Assembly (NCBI RefSeq): GCF_002021565.1
Contig: NZ_MSZX01000005.1
Coordinates: 124,027 to 188,026 of the forward strand
Origin: Paenibacillus selenitireducens
GTDB taxonomy: Bacteria; Bacillota; Bacilli; Paenibacillales; Paenibacillaceae
DNA: 64,000 nt
Reading direction: 5' to 3'
Numbering within the stretch: position 1 is the first letter of the stretch; each line of letters begins with the position of its first letter. Both the position numbers and the translations under genes were made by a program. Shown here piece by piece: positions 53,636 to 62,332 of the stretch. The notes below the pieces were generated by a model. That model worked only from the letters and a program-made list of their open reading frames with translations. It ran no database searches and had not been told where the DNA came from.

Positions 53636-54262
53636 ATGGAAGATATGTTAGCATTCGAACGGCAATATGCAGCAGAGCAGTATCGCGCAATTGCCGGAAT
53701 TGATGAGGTGGGGCGCGGGTGTATGTTTGGCGATGTTGTCGCAGCCGCGGTGATCTTACCCCAAGGACTTGAAATTGATGGGATCAATGATTCCAAGAAA
53801 TTATCTGAGAAAAAACGCGATGCGTTATATGACGTCATTATCGCGCAAGCGGTAGCTTATGCTGTCGTGCGAATTGACGCAGAGATCATTGATCGGATTA
53901 ATATTAAACAGGCGGCACGTCTGGCGATGAAGCAAGCGGTGGAACAACTCCAGGTTCATCCTGATTTTCTATTGGTAGACGCAGAAAAAATAGATTGCGA
54001 TTTGCCGCAGCTGGCACTCATCAAAGGGGATGCGCGAAGTCAATCGATTGCAGCCGCTTCGATCTTAGCGAAGGTAACGAGAGACCGACTGTGCGTGGAA
54101 GAATGGGACGCGATGTATCCAACGTACGGCATTGCGATACATAAAGGGTACGGGACGAAGCTGCATCGAGAAAAGATTGCAGAGCTAGGCCCAACGCCTA
54201 TGCATCGGAAAACATTTATTCGTAATATCATGCTAGATTTGGAACAACCGGTATTATTCTAG
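53636..54262 (+). CDS. rnhB: Ribonuclease HII
   Basis: 208 residues from ATG 53636 (GAGGTG 6 bases upstream). Catalytic Asp-Glu in IAGIDEVGRG (about 23) and Asp in LLVDAEKID (about 120), with AAASILAKVTRDR near 146 and HKGYGTKLHREKI near 175. After GIDEVGRG the usual PLAGPV is replaced by CMFGDV, which I believe is common in this lineage. It removes ribonucleotides and RNA-DNA hybrids. Confidence 0.95.
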   Translation: MEDMLAFERQYAAEQYRAIAGIDEVGRGCMFGDVVAAAVILPQGLEIDGINDSKKLSEKKRDALYDVIIAQAVAYAVVRIDAEIIDRINIKQAARLAMKQAVEQLQVHPDFLLVDAEKIDCDLPQLALIKGDARSQSIAAASILAKVTRDRLCVEEWDAMYPTYGIAIHKGYGTKLHREKIAELGPTPMHRKTFIRNIMLDLEQPVLF

Positions 54263-54277
54263 TACAGAACGAACTGA

Positions 54278-54302
54278 GCGTTATACAATAGAAGTATAGC
54301 GC
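54278..54302. other. Hairpin after rnhB without T-tract
   Basis: GCGTTATAC/GTATAGCGC 9-bp stem with seven-base loop. No T run follows on plus; it may slow degradation rather than stop transcription. Confidence 0.35.
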
Positions 54303-54406
54303 TGCTGCAATGGATGATCGTTATGTTTTACGGGGATCCGACCGATAAATAGGGTAGAGATTGCTCTCGAATGCCGTCTCGCATGGAGAGACGAGGAGGG
54401 ATTGTT

Positions 54407-56437
54407 ATGAATATCGGACAAATGGTTCGTGGGCTTATGGGCGATGTAAAAGCCGGTGACGCGAAACAGTTAGAATTGAAATCAGGACAAGTGGTCCGCG
54501 GGGTCGTGAGCCAAGTATCAGATGATGGCCAGGAAGCGGTCATGAATATTAATGGTGTACAGGTCAAAGCAAAGCTAGAATCTCCTTTGGCGCCGGGACA
54601 GACCACGATGCTGCAGGTACAGCCCGAGACATCGAATGGGATGGTCGTTCTGAAGCCGCTGCAAGCTTCGCCGAATGTTCCGATTCCAGAGCAGTCGATG
54701 GGGGATGTGTTAAAATCTGTTGGACTGCCGGATCAGAAATGGTCGCGCGAGTTGGTGCAGCTTATGCAGCAGAATGGTGTGCCATTAACGAAGGAAAATG
54801 CGGAGACCCTGCGAAATCTCATGGGGAATTTACCGCAGGGAGTATCGCAGGAGCAGTGGATGCAAGCTTCTGCACTTGCCTTTAAGCGGGGTCTCCCGTT
54901 GACGCAGGAGACGGTGAAGGCGTTACATCAAGTGCTGTTCGGCAAATCTTTGCCGCAGCTTTTAGTGACGTTGCAGGGTCAGCTGGCGGATGCGCTGGAC
55001 CTGGTAGATCGCGCGAGCTCTGCGACGCGCGAGGGTAGTGCGGCCCCGCAGCAAGCTGCAGGCGGGGCGGGCTCGGCGCAAGCGCCGGCCGCAGCCGGCG
55101 GCGCGCGCGCGGGCAGCACACCGCTGCTGCTGACGCAGGCAGCAGCGGTGCTGCGCGAACTGGCCGCGGCGGCACAGCCCGCGGCCCCAGCGCCAAGCGG
55201 CACGGCCGGCACAGCCGCCGGGCCGCAGGCGGGCGCGCAAGCTGCGCCAGGGGCGAACGCCCCGAGCGCAGCAGCGCCTATGGGTGCGCCGGCTCCGCAA
55301 GGCGCACCGGCGGCATCCGCAGCCAGCACAGCTGCTGCGGCAACGGCCCAGGCAGCAGCGACGACCGCAGCGCAAGGTGCTGCTCCCGCTGCCTCTTCGG
55401 CGCCCGTACCTGCGGCGCGCCCGGCAGCATCAGGCCCGATGACAATGCCTATGAATGGCATGACGGCTGAACAACCAAGCACGAGAACAATAGCGGCGTC
55501 GGTTCAATCATCAAGTGGCACTGCGCAATCTTCGGCACCAGCGACGGCTGCAAGCATTCCGTTAGCACAGGCATCGGCGGAGATGCTTGCATCGGATGCG
55601 CAAGCACCTAAGCCGACTTCAGAGCCATGGATCGGCCGTGTCTTGAAGCTCCTCGGCGTGGAGCATGAACAATTGACGTGGAAGTCGTTAGACGGGGCCC
55701 CGAAAGGAAGCCCAGCAACAGCTACCACCTCGCTTGATCCTGCACCACCGAATGCTGCAATACTTGCTTCTGGTCAAGAAGGTATCAAATCCGGTAAATT
55801 CATGGCTGATGCCCTTATACGGCAAGATATCCAATTGGGGAATGGAACACCCCCTCATCCTTCCGCAGCGGGAACAACGTCAGCCCCAGAGAATCTCAAG
55901 AGTGTACTCATGCAATTACTTCAAGCGGATGATATCCCGTCTGCCATGAAGGATACCGCTCAGCAGTTAGTGCAGCAGATTACGGGGCAACAGTTGATGC
56001 TCTCGAATGATCGTTCGTCTACATTTGCGCATGTGAGTCTGTTTATCCCGTTGACGACCAAGGACGGCAAGGAAACCGCAACCGTACATATTCAGACCCG
56101 CAAAGGTAAACGCGGGGAGCTTGACGCAGGAAACTGCCATTTGTGGTTCGATTTGCAATTGCAAGCGCTGGGTCGCACGATCGCAGATGTGCAGGTGGTC
56201 GACAATATCGTTTCTTTGAAATTTCATAATGATCAAGCATGGCTTGGAGAGTGGATGCAAGAACGTCGTTCGGATATGGAGCAGGCTTTAGATCGTATTG
56301 GATACCAATTAATCTCTTTGCAGACGGCTCCGCTACCGGAGAAACCGGATGTTTCGGTTCCAATCGATATGCCAAGCGACAATCCGGCGCGTCCTTTTAC
56401 GCCATCTTCATATAAAGGGGTAGATCTGCGCGTATGA
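54407..56437 (+). CDS. YlqG/FliK-like protein with Ala/Pro-rich linker
   Basis: 676 residues from ATG 54407 (GAGGAGGG 6 bases before). The N-terminal 200 residues (MNIGQMVRGLMGDVKAGD; VVRGVVSQVSDDGQEAVM) and the C-terminal 200 (HVSLFIPLTTKDGKETATVH, CHLWFDLQLQALGRTIADVQ) resemble FliK-type hook-length control proteins. Between them lies a disordered Ala/Pro/Gly/Gln-rich linker (about 210-390) of very high GC (about 55020-55430). It overlaps the FlhB-like gene by 4 bases, matching the FliK-FlhB substrate-switch partnership, although no flagellar cluster is near. Corresponds in place to ylqG of B. subtilis. Confidence 0.75.
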   Translation: MNIGQMVRGLMGDVKAGDAKQLELKSGQVVRGVVSQVSDDGQEAVMNINGVQVKAKLESPLAPGQTTMLQVQPETSNGMVVLKPLQASPNVPIPEQSMGDVLKSVGLPDQKWSRELVQLMQQNGVPLTKENAETLRNLMGNLPQGVSQEQWMQASALAFKRGLPLTQETVKALHQVLFGKSLPQLLVTLQGQLADALDLVDRASSATREGSAAPQQAAGGAGSAQAPAAAGGARAGSTPLLLTQAAAVLRELAAAAQPAAPAPSGTAGTAAGPQAGAQAAPGANAPSAAAPMGAPAPQGAPAASAASTAAAATAQAAATTAAQGAAPAASSAPVPAARPAASGPMTMPMNGMTAEQPSTRTIAASVQSSSGTAQSSAPATAASIPLAQASAEMLASDAQAPKPTSEPWIGRVLKLLGVEHEQLTWKSLDGAPKGSPATATTSLDPAPPNAAILASGQEGIKSGKFMADALIRQDIQLGNGTPPHPSAAGTTSAPENLKSVLMQLLQADDIPSAMKDTAQQLVQQITGQQLMLSNDRSSTFAHVSLFIPLTTKDGKETATVHIQTRKGKRGELDAGNCHLWFDLQLQALGRTIADVQVVDNIVSLKFHNDQAWLGEWMQERRSDMEQALDRIGYQLISLQTAPLPEKPDVSVPIDMPSDNPARPFTPSSYKGVDLRV

Positions 56438-56751
56438 GTACGTCCCATTCGAAGCAAGAAACGCCCCCAGAAGGGTTTCGTCTGAAGAAAGCCGTTGCGC
56501 TCAAATATGAGCCAGGCTCATTGGAAGCACCTACCTTGATTGCCAAGGGAAGAGGTCAGCTCGCGCAGGCGATTCTGGATAAAGCCATAGAAAACGGCGT
56601 CCCGGTTCAGGAAGATCCTTCTCTTGTAGAAGTACTGTCGAAGTTGGACTTGGATCAACAGATTCCTGCGGAGCTGTATCAGCTCGTAGCAGAAGTTCTT
56701 AGCTTTGTGTACCGCTCCGACCAACAAGCAAGAGGCGTGGACAAATGGTGA
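56434..56751 (+). CDS. ylqH: FlhB cytoplasmic-domain-like protein YlqH
   Basis: 105 residues. The segment FRLKKAVALKYEPGSLEAPT, followed by LIAKGRGQLAQAILDKAIEN and VPVQEDPSLVEVLSKLDLDQ, matches the C-terminal FlhB export-switch domain. The membrane part is missing, as in B. subtilis YlqH, and the autocleavage NPTH is replaced (EAPTLIAKG). It may interact with the FliK-like product of the gene before it. Confidence 0.85.
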   Translation: MSTSHSKQETPPEGFRLKKAVALKYEPGSLEAPTLIAKGRGQLAQAILDKAIENGVPVQEDPSLVEVLSKLDLDQQIPAELYQLVAEVLSFVYRSDQQARGVDKW

Positions 56752-57113
56752 ATCGAAGAGCCATTGGGTCGGAAGCGGAGAAGCAGGCCGAAATCTATCT
56801 CTTGGCCAAGGGATATACCATCGTGGCTAGGAATTGGCGATGTCGCAGCGGGGAAATCGATCTCATCATGCGCGACAAGGATGTGCTCGTGTTCGTTGAG
56901 GTACGTAGTCGAACGGGCACGACTCGGTACGGTATGGCCGTGGAATCCGTCAACTATCGCAAGCAGAGACAAGTTCGTGCGACTGCGGAAGTATATCTGT
57001 ACCAACAAGGGAATGCGCCAACACAGGTTCGTTTTGATGTGGTTACCGTGCTGTTCCAACCCGATGTCAGCGGCAAGCAGATGGAGATATCCCATTGGAT
57101 GAATGCATTTTAG
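56745..57113 (+). CDS. yraN: UPF0102/YraN nuclease-fold protein
   Basis: 122 residues. RAIGSEAEKQAEIYLLAKGY at the start and the RSGEIDLIMRDKDVLVFVEV core followed by R(S/T)RTG give the endonuclease-like D-(E/Q)xK arrangement of this family (Asp near 40, Glu-Val near 54). Proposed roles are in DNA recombination or repair. Overlaps ylqH by 7 bases. Confidence 0.92.
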   Translation: MVNRRAIGSEAEKQAEIYLLAKGYTIVARNWRCRSGEIDLIMRDKDVLVFVEVRSRTGTTRYGMAVESVNYRKQRQVRATAEVYLYQQGNAPTQVRFDVVTVLFQPDVSGKQMEISHWMNAF

Positions 57114-57144
57114 GCAGAACCATGGAATGTGAAGGAGGATAACG

Positions 57145-57807
57145 ATGCAACAAATGGTATCACGATTGCAACAAACCGTAACCAAGACGCTTGAATTGAA
57201 CTATGTTGTTTATTTGCCATCAGGCTATGATCCGTCAGCGGATGTGAAATGGCCGATGATTTATTTTTTACATGGAATGAATCAACGGGGCGATGATATC
57301 GAATTAATTAAAAAATATGGTATCCCTCAGAATTTGGATGCTGGCGAAGAACTTCCATTCATTGTCGTCTGCCCACAATGTGCAACCAACTCATTCTGGC
57401 CGTTCGAGAACGAGTCGCTCATTACATTACTAGATAACATTGTGAATGACTATCATGTAGACGAGAATCGGATTTATTTAACGGGTCTAAGCATGGGCGG
57501 CTTTGGGACATGGGATCTCGCAATGATGCATCCCGAACGTTTCGCTGCGATCGCTCCGATCTGTGGCGGATCTATTCCTGGTCGTGATTTATCTCCTTTG
57601 CGAGAGATGCCAATCTGGACGTTCCATGGGGATCAAGATCCAGTGGTGCCGATCCAATTCACACAAATGATCGTATCCGGTTTAGAAGCTATGGATGCCA
57701 AAGTGAAATTTACGGTATATCCAGGCGTAGAACATGATTCTTGGACAGAGACATACCGGAACCCTGCATTATATGACTGGTTCTTGGAACATACAAGAGA
57801 ACAATGA
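57145..57807 (+). CDS. Alpha/beta-hydrolase, predicted esterase
   Basis: 220 residues, ribosome site AAGGAGGA. Alpha/beta-hydrolase triad: Ser in YLTGLSMGGFGTWDLA (about 114), Asp in FHGDQDPVVP (about 160) and His in YPGVEHDSWTE (about 194); HGMN near 40 gives the oxyanion loop. No signal peptide, so it acts inside the cell. Similar to phospholipase/carboxylesterase and PHB-depolymerase-like esterases; the substrate cannot be told. Confidence 0.9.
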   Translation: MQQMVSRLQQTVTKTLELNYVVYLPSGYDPSADVKWPMIYFLHGMNQRGDDIELIKKYGIPQNLDAGEELPFIVVCPQCATNSFWPFENESLITLLDNIVNDYHVDENRIYLTGLSMGGFGTWDLAMMHPERFAAIAPICGGSIPGRDLSPLREMPIWTFHGDQDPVVPIQFTQMIVSGLEAMDAKVKFTVYPGVEHDSWTETYRNPALYDWFLEHTREQ

Positions 57808-57820
57808 ACGGTATAATACG

Positions 57821-57858
57821 AAAGATCCTGACTTGAATTCAAGCAGGATCTTTTTTTT
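57821..57858 (+). terminator. Terminator after the esterase gene
   Basis: AAAGATCCTG-a-CTTG pairs with CAAG-CAGGATCTTT around AATT, followed by eight T. The following stretch to 58165 has no gene; it contains an AAAGGAGGAT site near 58071 without a credible frame behind it. Confidence 0.92.
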
Positions 57859-58165
57859 ATATTCTTGATAAATATGCTTATTGTAGAAAATAGTTTCGAT
57901 GCGATTATGATCATTTATTCGCGATATATATTATTTTCAAGCTGGGCGATAATTGTTGCAGCATAGAATTTTGTTTATTGCATTAACGCGTTCATTTACT
58001 TAAGATGAGACCCGAAAGCTGGCTAACCCTGGAATAGATGCTTTCGTAATTTCAACATCGAGATGAAAGGAGGATCGTCGAAGAACGTTGAGGTGTTATT
58101 TAATTGTTCACTCCAATGGATCTACTTACAACTGTAATAATACATGTCTGAGAGGTGGGAAATAA

Positions 58166-61100
58166 ATGATTAAGGAAATCGTCCGTCAGAGAAGAACAAT
58201 AAAGACCGCTGCATGCATCGCATTGCTATCTTTTACTTGGATGTCTTCTTCACCTGCTGTCATGAGTGCAAATGAATCCGGCAAAACGGTTAAACCATGG
58301 GTCAACACAGAAGAACTCGGAAATTTGGTCTATGATAAACCTGCTACGGTTAGCAATTTCTTCACAGATGGGGATATGGCATACCAGAAGCCTGTAACCG
58401 CAAGCAATTATTATGGGAATAGCGCTTCTTTCGACGGATCCAAGGCGGTAGACGGGGATCCAAGCACGCGTTGGGCAACGGACGATGGCGGTCTTACATC
58501 GGTTACGATGGATATCGATTTCGGAACGGAAGTTACTTTTAATAAAATTGATTTTATGCAGTTCGCCAAAAGGATCGGAAGCTATAAAATCCAAGCGTGG
58601 AATGGTTCTGAATGGGTTGACGCCTATACAGGTGGCGAAGCAAAAGCAGGTTATACCAATGTGAACGATAAGGACAAATTTGCGCCGGAGAGCGTGACCT
58701 TCTCGCCGGTGACGGGGAGCAAGGTTCGATTTCACATTACATCTATCTTAGGAACAGCTGGACCGAGTATTTGGGATTTTAAGGTATTTAATACAAATGA
58801 GCCGCCACAAAAGTACGGAAATACGGCCTATGACGGGAACAAAGCGGTCGATGCCAATCCGGAATCACGTTGGGCAACGACCGATGATGTGACTTCGGCA
58901 ACGCTTGAGGTGAGTTTAGGCGCGAATATGACGTTTAATCAAGTGGAATTCTCGCAGCTGCAGCAAAGAATCGGAAGCTACAAGATTCAATATTGGAATG
59001 GAGGCGAATGGCGAGATGCCTTTGTTGGAGGAAAAGCATCCACCAAGGAAAAGGCTGTTTTTAAACCTGTAACCGGCAGTAAAGTCAGATTGAATATTAC
59101 GGAAAAAGTACCAGGTGCGCTTGGACCGAGCATTTCGGAGTTTGAAGTCTATAACACGGAAGCGAACCGTGGTCTATCCCGAGGAAGCAAAGCTTTGATC
59201 GACAAAGGTCTTCAAATTCAAGCATGGGTGCCGACTGACGTAAGCACTGGCGTGTTGAACGGGACCTTAGATGAGGTTAAAGTGTTTAACCGTGCATTGA
59301 GCAGCGAAGAGATTGGGCAGCTCGCAGGAAAGGGTACAGGCGATCCCTCGCAAATCACGGAGGGTGGCGTAGCGTATTGGAATTTTGATATAGATGACGG
59401 TCTTGTTCACGATTCATGGGGAGAGTATGAAGGAACTTTGAAAGGCGAAGTGAAAGCAGTCTCAGGGAAAATAGGCGGCGCCCTTGAATTTAACGGCAAG
59501 AATACTTCCGTTAAAATAGGTAAACCGGATATTTCGAACAACTGGACAGCTTCCATGTGGGTCAAACGGCTTCAAAGTCCTACGACGAGCGCAGCATTGA
59601 TGAGTTCGAAGAACGCAGCGCTGAAATTGGAACAAGAAACCAGAACGAAAAAAGTGGGGTTCACGAAATACGGCGTTGCGGATGTAACCTTCAATTATGA
59701 GGCTCCGATCGATGAATGGGTGCACTTAACATTTGTCGGTACCTCCTTGGGTACTTCATTGTATGTGAACGGCGAATTCAAAGACAAAAGCAATATCATG
59801 ATGAATGCTCCGATGGATACGATAGGCGCAAGCGTTATGGATAGCGACCGAGAATATCCGACGGCCAAAGAATGGAGCGATATTCACTTTACGGCTCCGA
59901 CATACTATGATCCGCCACTATATAACGAGAGCATGCACAAAGTCCTTCCCGACATGCAGTGGGCAATTGCCAAAGCGCCTTACGCCGATCAGATGAAAGA
60001 GGCGCCAACGACGGAAGAACATTTCCTCAATGACACCCAAAGAGCAAATTTGGACCATCTCGTAAGCATGCAATTTGGCGATGAGGAAGGTTATAGTCCG
60101 GATTTGATCAAGAAAATGAAAGGTTGGTATGATCTAAGCCATAAATTGTATCCGGATGTCATCGTTCACAACAATCAATGGGGTGAACAGTGGACTCAGG
60201 ATCAAATGAGATCCTATGTCAGGGCAGCTAAGCCGGATATGATTACTTTCGACGCCTATTACTTTGGAATGCGGGATAAGCCTCTTGCAGGTAGCGTTAA
60301 ACAATTATATGAACAAGTGAATCATGTTCGAACGGTAGCACAAGAGGGTTACGATGGTACAGGACAGTCTCCGATTCCATGGGGGCAATATCTTCTAGGT
60401 TATAAAACGGGGAATAATGCTGCACAAACGGGGCCTTACGTTGCAACCGAATCACAAATTAATATCGTATCCTTTGCGAGTTGGACCATGGGAGCGAAAT
60501 GGACGAGTCTGTTCCGATGGGAAAAGAATAATCCAGAAGTCTTCCTTTTCTACGATAAGAATGGCAATGTAACGGATCATTATCATTGGTATGCCGAGTT
60601 AGCGAAGCAAGGAAGAAACCTAGGATCGTATCTTGTCAGGTTAAACAGTACGGATGTACGATTTGTTCAAGGTCAACATCAAGAAAACGGCAAGAACGTA
60701 CCCAATGCGAAACCGAAAAATGTAGCGTTATTCGATTCAACGGTAGATCCATACATGAGAAGCGTTACAGCAACGAACATGGGCACGGAAAATAACGGTT
60801 TACCGGGTGATGTGCTCATCGGGTATTTTGAACCGATTGACGGATTGAAGGATATTCATGATAAATTTTTACCTAAGGCAGAAAATTACTTCATGATCAT
60901 GAACGGTCTTACAAGCGGCGAAGGCTTATTGCCGGGACAGCAGCACGGGTCTGCCGAAGAAACGAAACAGAAAATCGAAGTGATCTTTGATTTAGGAGAT
61001 CGGAAGCCAGACACGCTTAGAAAAGTAAGCCGTGATACGGGGAAAGTAGAGCCGGTGCAGCTTACACATGTTTCGGGATCACAGTACCGATTCGAGCTTA

Positions 61101-61189
61101 CATTAGGCGGGGGATTGGCGGATCTCTTCTTTTGGACGGGTAAAGAAGGCAAGGAGAATGCTAGCACTGTATTGAACGGACCGGAGTAA
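58166..61189 (+). CDS. Secreted glycosidase-like protein with two F5/8C domains and a permuted LamG insert
   Basis: 1007 residues; Sec signal peptide (1-35, TAACIALLSFTWMSS...). Two discoidin (F5/8 type C) domains about 65-212 and 214-335 (GSKAVDGDPSTRWATDD; NKAVDANPESRWATTDD). Catalytic-like part starts at SRGSKALIDKGLQIQAWVPT (about 339-359), is broken by LamG sequence (about 360-556), and resumes with DREYPTAKEWSDIHFTAPTY through WAIAKAPYADQMKEAPTTEE, VIVHNNQWGEQWTQDQ, MITFDAYYFGMRD to about 1000; this looks like a TIM-barrel glycosidase. Within the insert the LamG tail (GTLDEVKVFNRALSSEEIGQ) precedes its body (GGVAYWNFDIDDGLVHDSWG). The gene ends by frameshift into a cohesin-like fragment. 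Substrate unknown. Confidence 0.75.
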   Translation: MIKEIVRQRRTIKTAACIALLSFTWMSSSPAVMSANESGKTVKPWVNTEELGNLVYDKPATVSNFFTDGDMAYQKPVTASNYYGNSASFDGSKAVDGDPSTRWATDDGGLTSVTMDIDFGTEVTFNKIDFMQFAKRIGSYKIQAWNGSEWVDAYTGGEAKAGYTNVNDKDKFAPESVTFSPVTGSKVRFHITSILGTAGPSIWDFKVFNTNEPPQKYGNTAYDGNKAVDANPESRWATTDDVTSATLEVSLGANMTFNQVEFSQLQQRIGSYKIQYWNGGEWRDAFVGGKASTKEKAVFKPVTGSKVRLNITEKVPGALGPSISEFEVYNTEANRGLSRGSKALIDKGLQIQAWVPTDVSTGVLNGTLDEVKVFNRALSSEEIGQLAGKGTGDPSQITEGGVAYWNFDIDDGLVHDSWGEYEGTLKGEVKAVSGKIGGALEFNGKNTSVKIGKPDISNNWTASMWVKRLQSPTTSAALMSSKNAALKLEQETRTKKVGFTKYGVADVTFNYEAPIDEWVHLTFVGTSLGTSLYVNGEFKDKSNIMMNAPMDTIGASVMDSDREYPTAKEWSDIHFTAPTYYDPPLYNESMHKVLPDMQWAIAKAPYADQMKEAPTTEEHFLNDTQRANLDHLVSMQFGDEEGYSPDLIKKMKGWYDLSHKLYPDVIVHNNQWGEQWTQDQMRSYVRAAKPDMITFDAYYFGMRDKPLAGSVKQLYEQVNHVRTVAQEGYDGTGQSPIPWGQYLLGYKTGNNAAQTGPYVATESQINIVSFASWTMGAKWTSLFRWEKNNPEVFLFYDKNGNVTDHYHWYAELAKQGRNLGSYLVRLNSTDVRFVQGQHQENGKNVPNAKPKNVALFDSTVDPYMRSVTATNMGTENNGLPGDVLIGYFEPIDGLKDIHDKFLPKAENYFMIMNGLTSGEGLLPGQQHGSAEETKQKIEVIFDLGDRKPDTLRKVSRDTGKVEPVQLTHVSGSQYRFELTLGGGLADLFFWTGKEGKENASTVLNGPE

Positions 61190-61401
61190 GTGAAGAACGG
61201 GTAATAATTACCATTGACCTTGGGGTTGCGAATATAACAAAGGCTACATATGCCCAGGACATGACGGTTCAATATCCTATGGAACTCTTTGATTTTGTCA
61301 ATGCGGATTCTGATGAAGATGGATTAGAAATTCTAACGACGGTTAGCGCACCTTATTTTGCAGTAATACGGTCTTCATTATTAACTCCTGATTATTAATT
61401 C
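61190..61401 (+). pseudogene. Frameshifted cohesin-like domain fragment
   Basis: In another frame than the glycosidase gene, 61192-61398 reads EERVIITIDLGVANITKATY, then AQDMTVQYPMELFDFVNADS and DEDGLEILTTVSAPYF before a stop. This fits the first half of a cohesin-type domain as found at the C-terminus of secreted Paenibacillus glycosidases. A frameshift near 61185 separates it from the gene upstream and the domain is cut off at the end. Confidence 0.6.
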
Positions 61402-61413
61402 TCTGTATGGAAC

Positions 61414-61453
61414 AAGTCGATTTTCCTTGCGCTAAGGAATGAATCGGCTTTTT
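61414..61453 (+). terminator. Terminator after the glycosidase/cohesin remnant
   Basis: AAGTCGATT-tt-CCTT pairs with AAGG-aatg-AATCGGCTT around GCGCT, followed by TTT. It lies behind the cohesin fragment, so the transcript originally included that domain. Confidence 0.75.
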
Positions 61454-61592
61454 CCATTGGTTGATGTTAAATAATGAATCCCATGCGATTGAGTTTCGTA
61501 ACATATATTATACCTTCCTATTTTCCAAAATAATTGTTGCGCAGAAGAATGAATAGTGAAGTACATGAGAACATGATAGGAGGGAGTAAAAC

Positions 61593-61748
61593 ATGGATAG
61601 CGGATATTTTGTAGGCTGGGGAACTCTTGCCTTAATTAATGCAGGACTTGCGCAAGGGAAGAACAGAAGCGGGTTGAATTGGTTTATGCTCTCTTTGATA
61701 TTAGGACCGATAGCAACGTTTATTCTAGTCATATCGGCAAAATTATAA
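61593..61748 (+). CDS. Small membrane protein
   Basis: 51 residues with AGGAGGGA 7 bases upstream. Two hydrophobic segments: SGYFVGWGTLALINAGLA and LNWFMLSLILGPIATFILV, with a GKNRSGLNW turn between them. The GLNWFMLSLILGPIAT motif is frequent in tiny Firmicutes membrane proteins. It directly precedes kptA (35 bases) and is probably co-transcribed. Confidence 0.65.
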   Translation: MDSGYFVGWGTLALINAGLAQGKNRSGLNWFMLSLILGPIATFILVISAKL

Positions 61749-61783
61749 TTGAACCGTCATGCAAGGGCTTAAGGAGGAGGACC

Positions 61784-62332
61784 ATGTTAACGAAGGCGCA
61801 AGAGCAAAGTTTAAGTAAATTTATGAGTAAAATGCTTCGCCATACACCAGCAGAGTTCGGACTTGTGCTGGATGCGTACGGCTATTGTCAACTTGAAGAT
61901 CTGCTCCATGCAATCCGTAAGGAACATAAGTGGGCGCATATTACAGAGGATGATATTGAGACCGTAGTGTCGAATTGCGAGAAGCAGAGATACGAAATTA
62001 AGGGCAAGGGTATACGTGCGAGATATGGTCACAGTGCAGAGAAATTGACGTATCAAGCGATGCAGCCGCCTGCCATTCTCTATCACGGTACGAACGCCAA
62101 AGTTGTACATCAGATTTTAGCCGAGGGACTTAAGCCTATGGGAAGACAGTACGTGCATTTATCTGAAAATATAGAGTTTGCTACGCTAGCGGGAAAAAGA
62201 CGAGGAGAGCTTGTTATTCTTGAAGTGGATACAGCGCATGCGGCTCAAAACGGGGGTACGTTTTATTTTGCAGAAAGTGGTGTATGGTTGGCGGATAAGA
62301 TACCTGCAGGGTGTATGAGGATACATGGATGA
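61784..62332 (+). CDS. kptA: RNA 2'-phosphotransferase (Tpt1/KptA)
   Basis: 182 residues from ATG 61784 (AAGGAGGAGG before). Motifs: LSKFMSKMLRHTPAEFGLVL (about 8-27), YGYCQLEDLL, GIRARYGHS (about 74), LYHGTNAKVV (about 94), YVHLSENIEFA and LVILEVDTAHAAQ, with catalytic Arg, His, Arg, Arg set present. Tpt1 removes a 2'-phosphate from RNA using NAD, forming ADP-ribose 1''-2'' cyclic phosphate. In bacteria no tRNA-splicing 2'-phosphate is known, so its substrate is open. The frame is open upstream to 61679 but overlaps the small membrane gene. Confidence 0.95.
   Translation: MLTKAQEQSLSKFMSKMLRHTPAEFGLVLDAYGYCQLEDLLHAIRKEHKWAHITEDDIETVVSNCEKQRYEIKGKGIRARYGHSAEKLTYQAMQPPAILYHGTNAKVVHQILAEGLKPMGRQYVHLSENIEFATLAGKRRGELVILEVDTAHAAQNGGTFYFAESGVWLADKIPAGCMRIHG

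Noticed and set aside
54882-55482. Long antisense and alternate-frame ORFs in the FliK-like gene
   Set aside because: They come from the GC-rich Ala/Pro linker, where stop codons are rare in all frames, and lack starts with ribosome sites.
58060-58165. Leader peptide before the glycosidase gene (AAAGGAGG near 58071, TTG near 58101)
   Set aside because: The spacing from ribosome site to TTG is too long and the 25-codon product shows no attenuator-like codon run.
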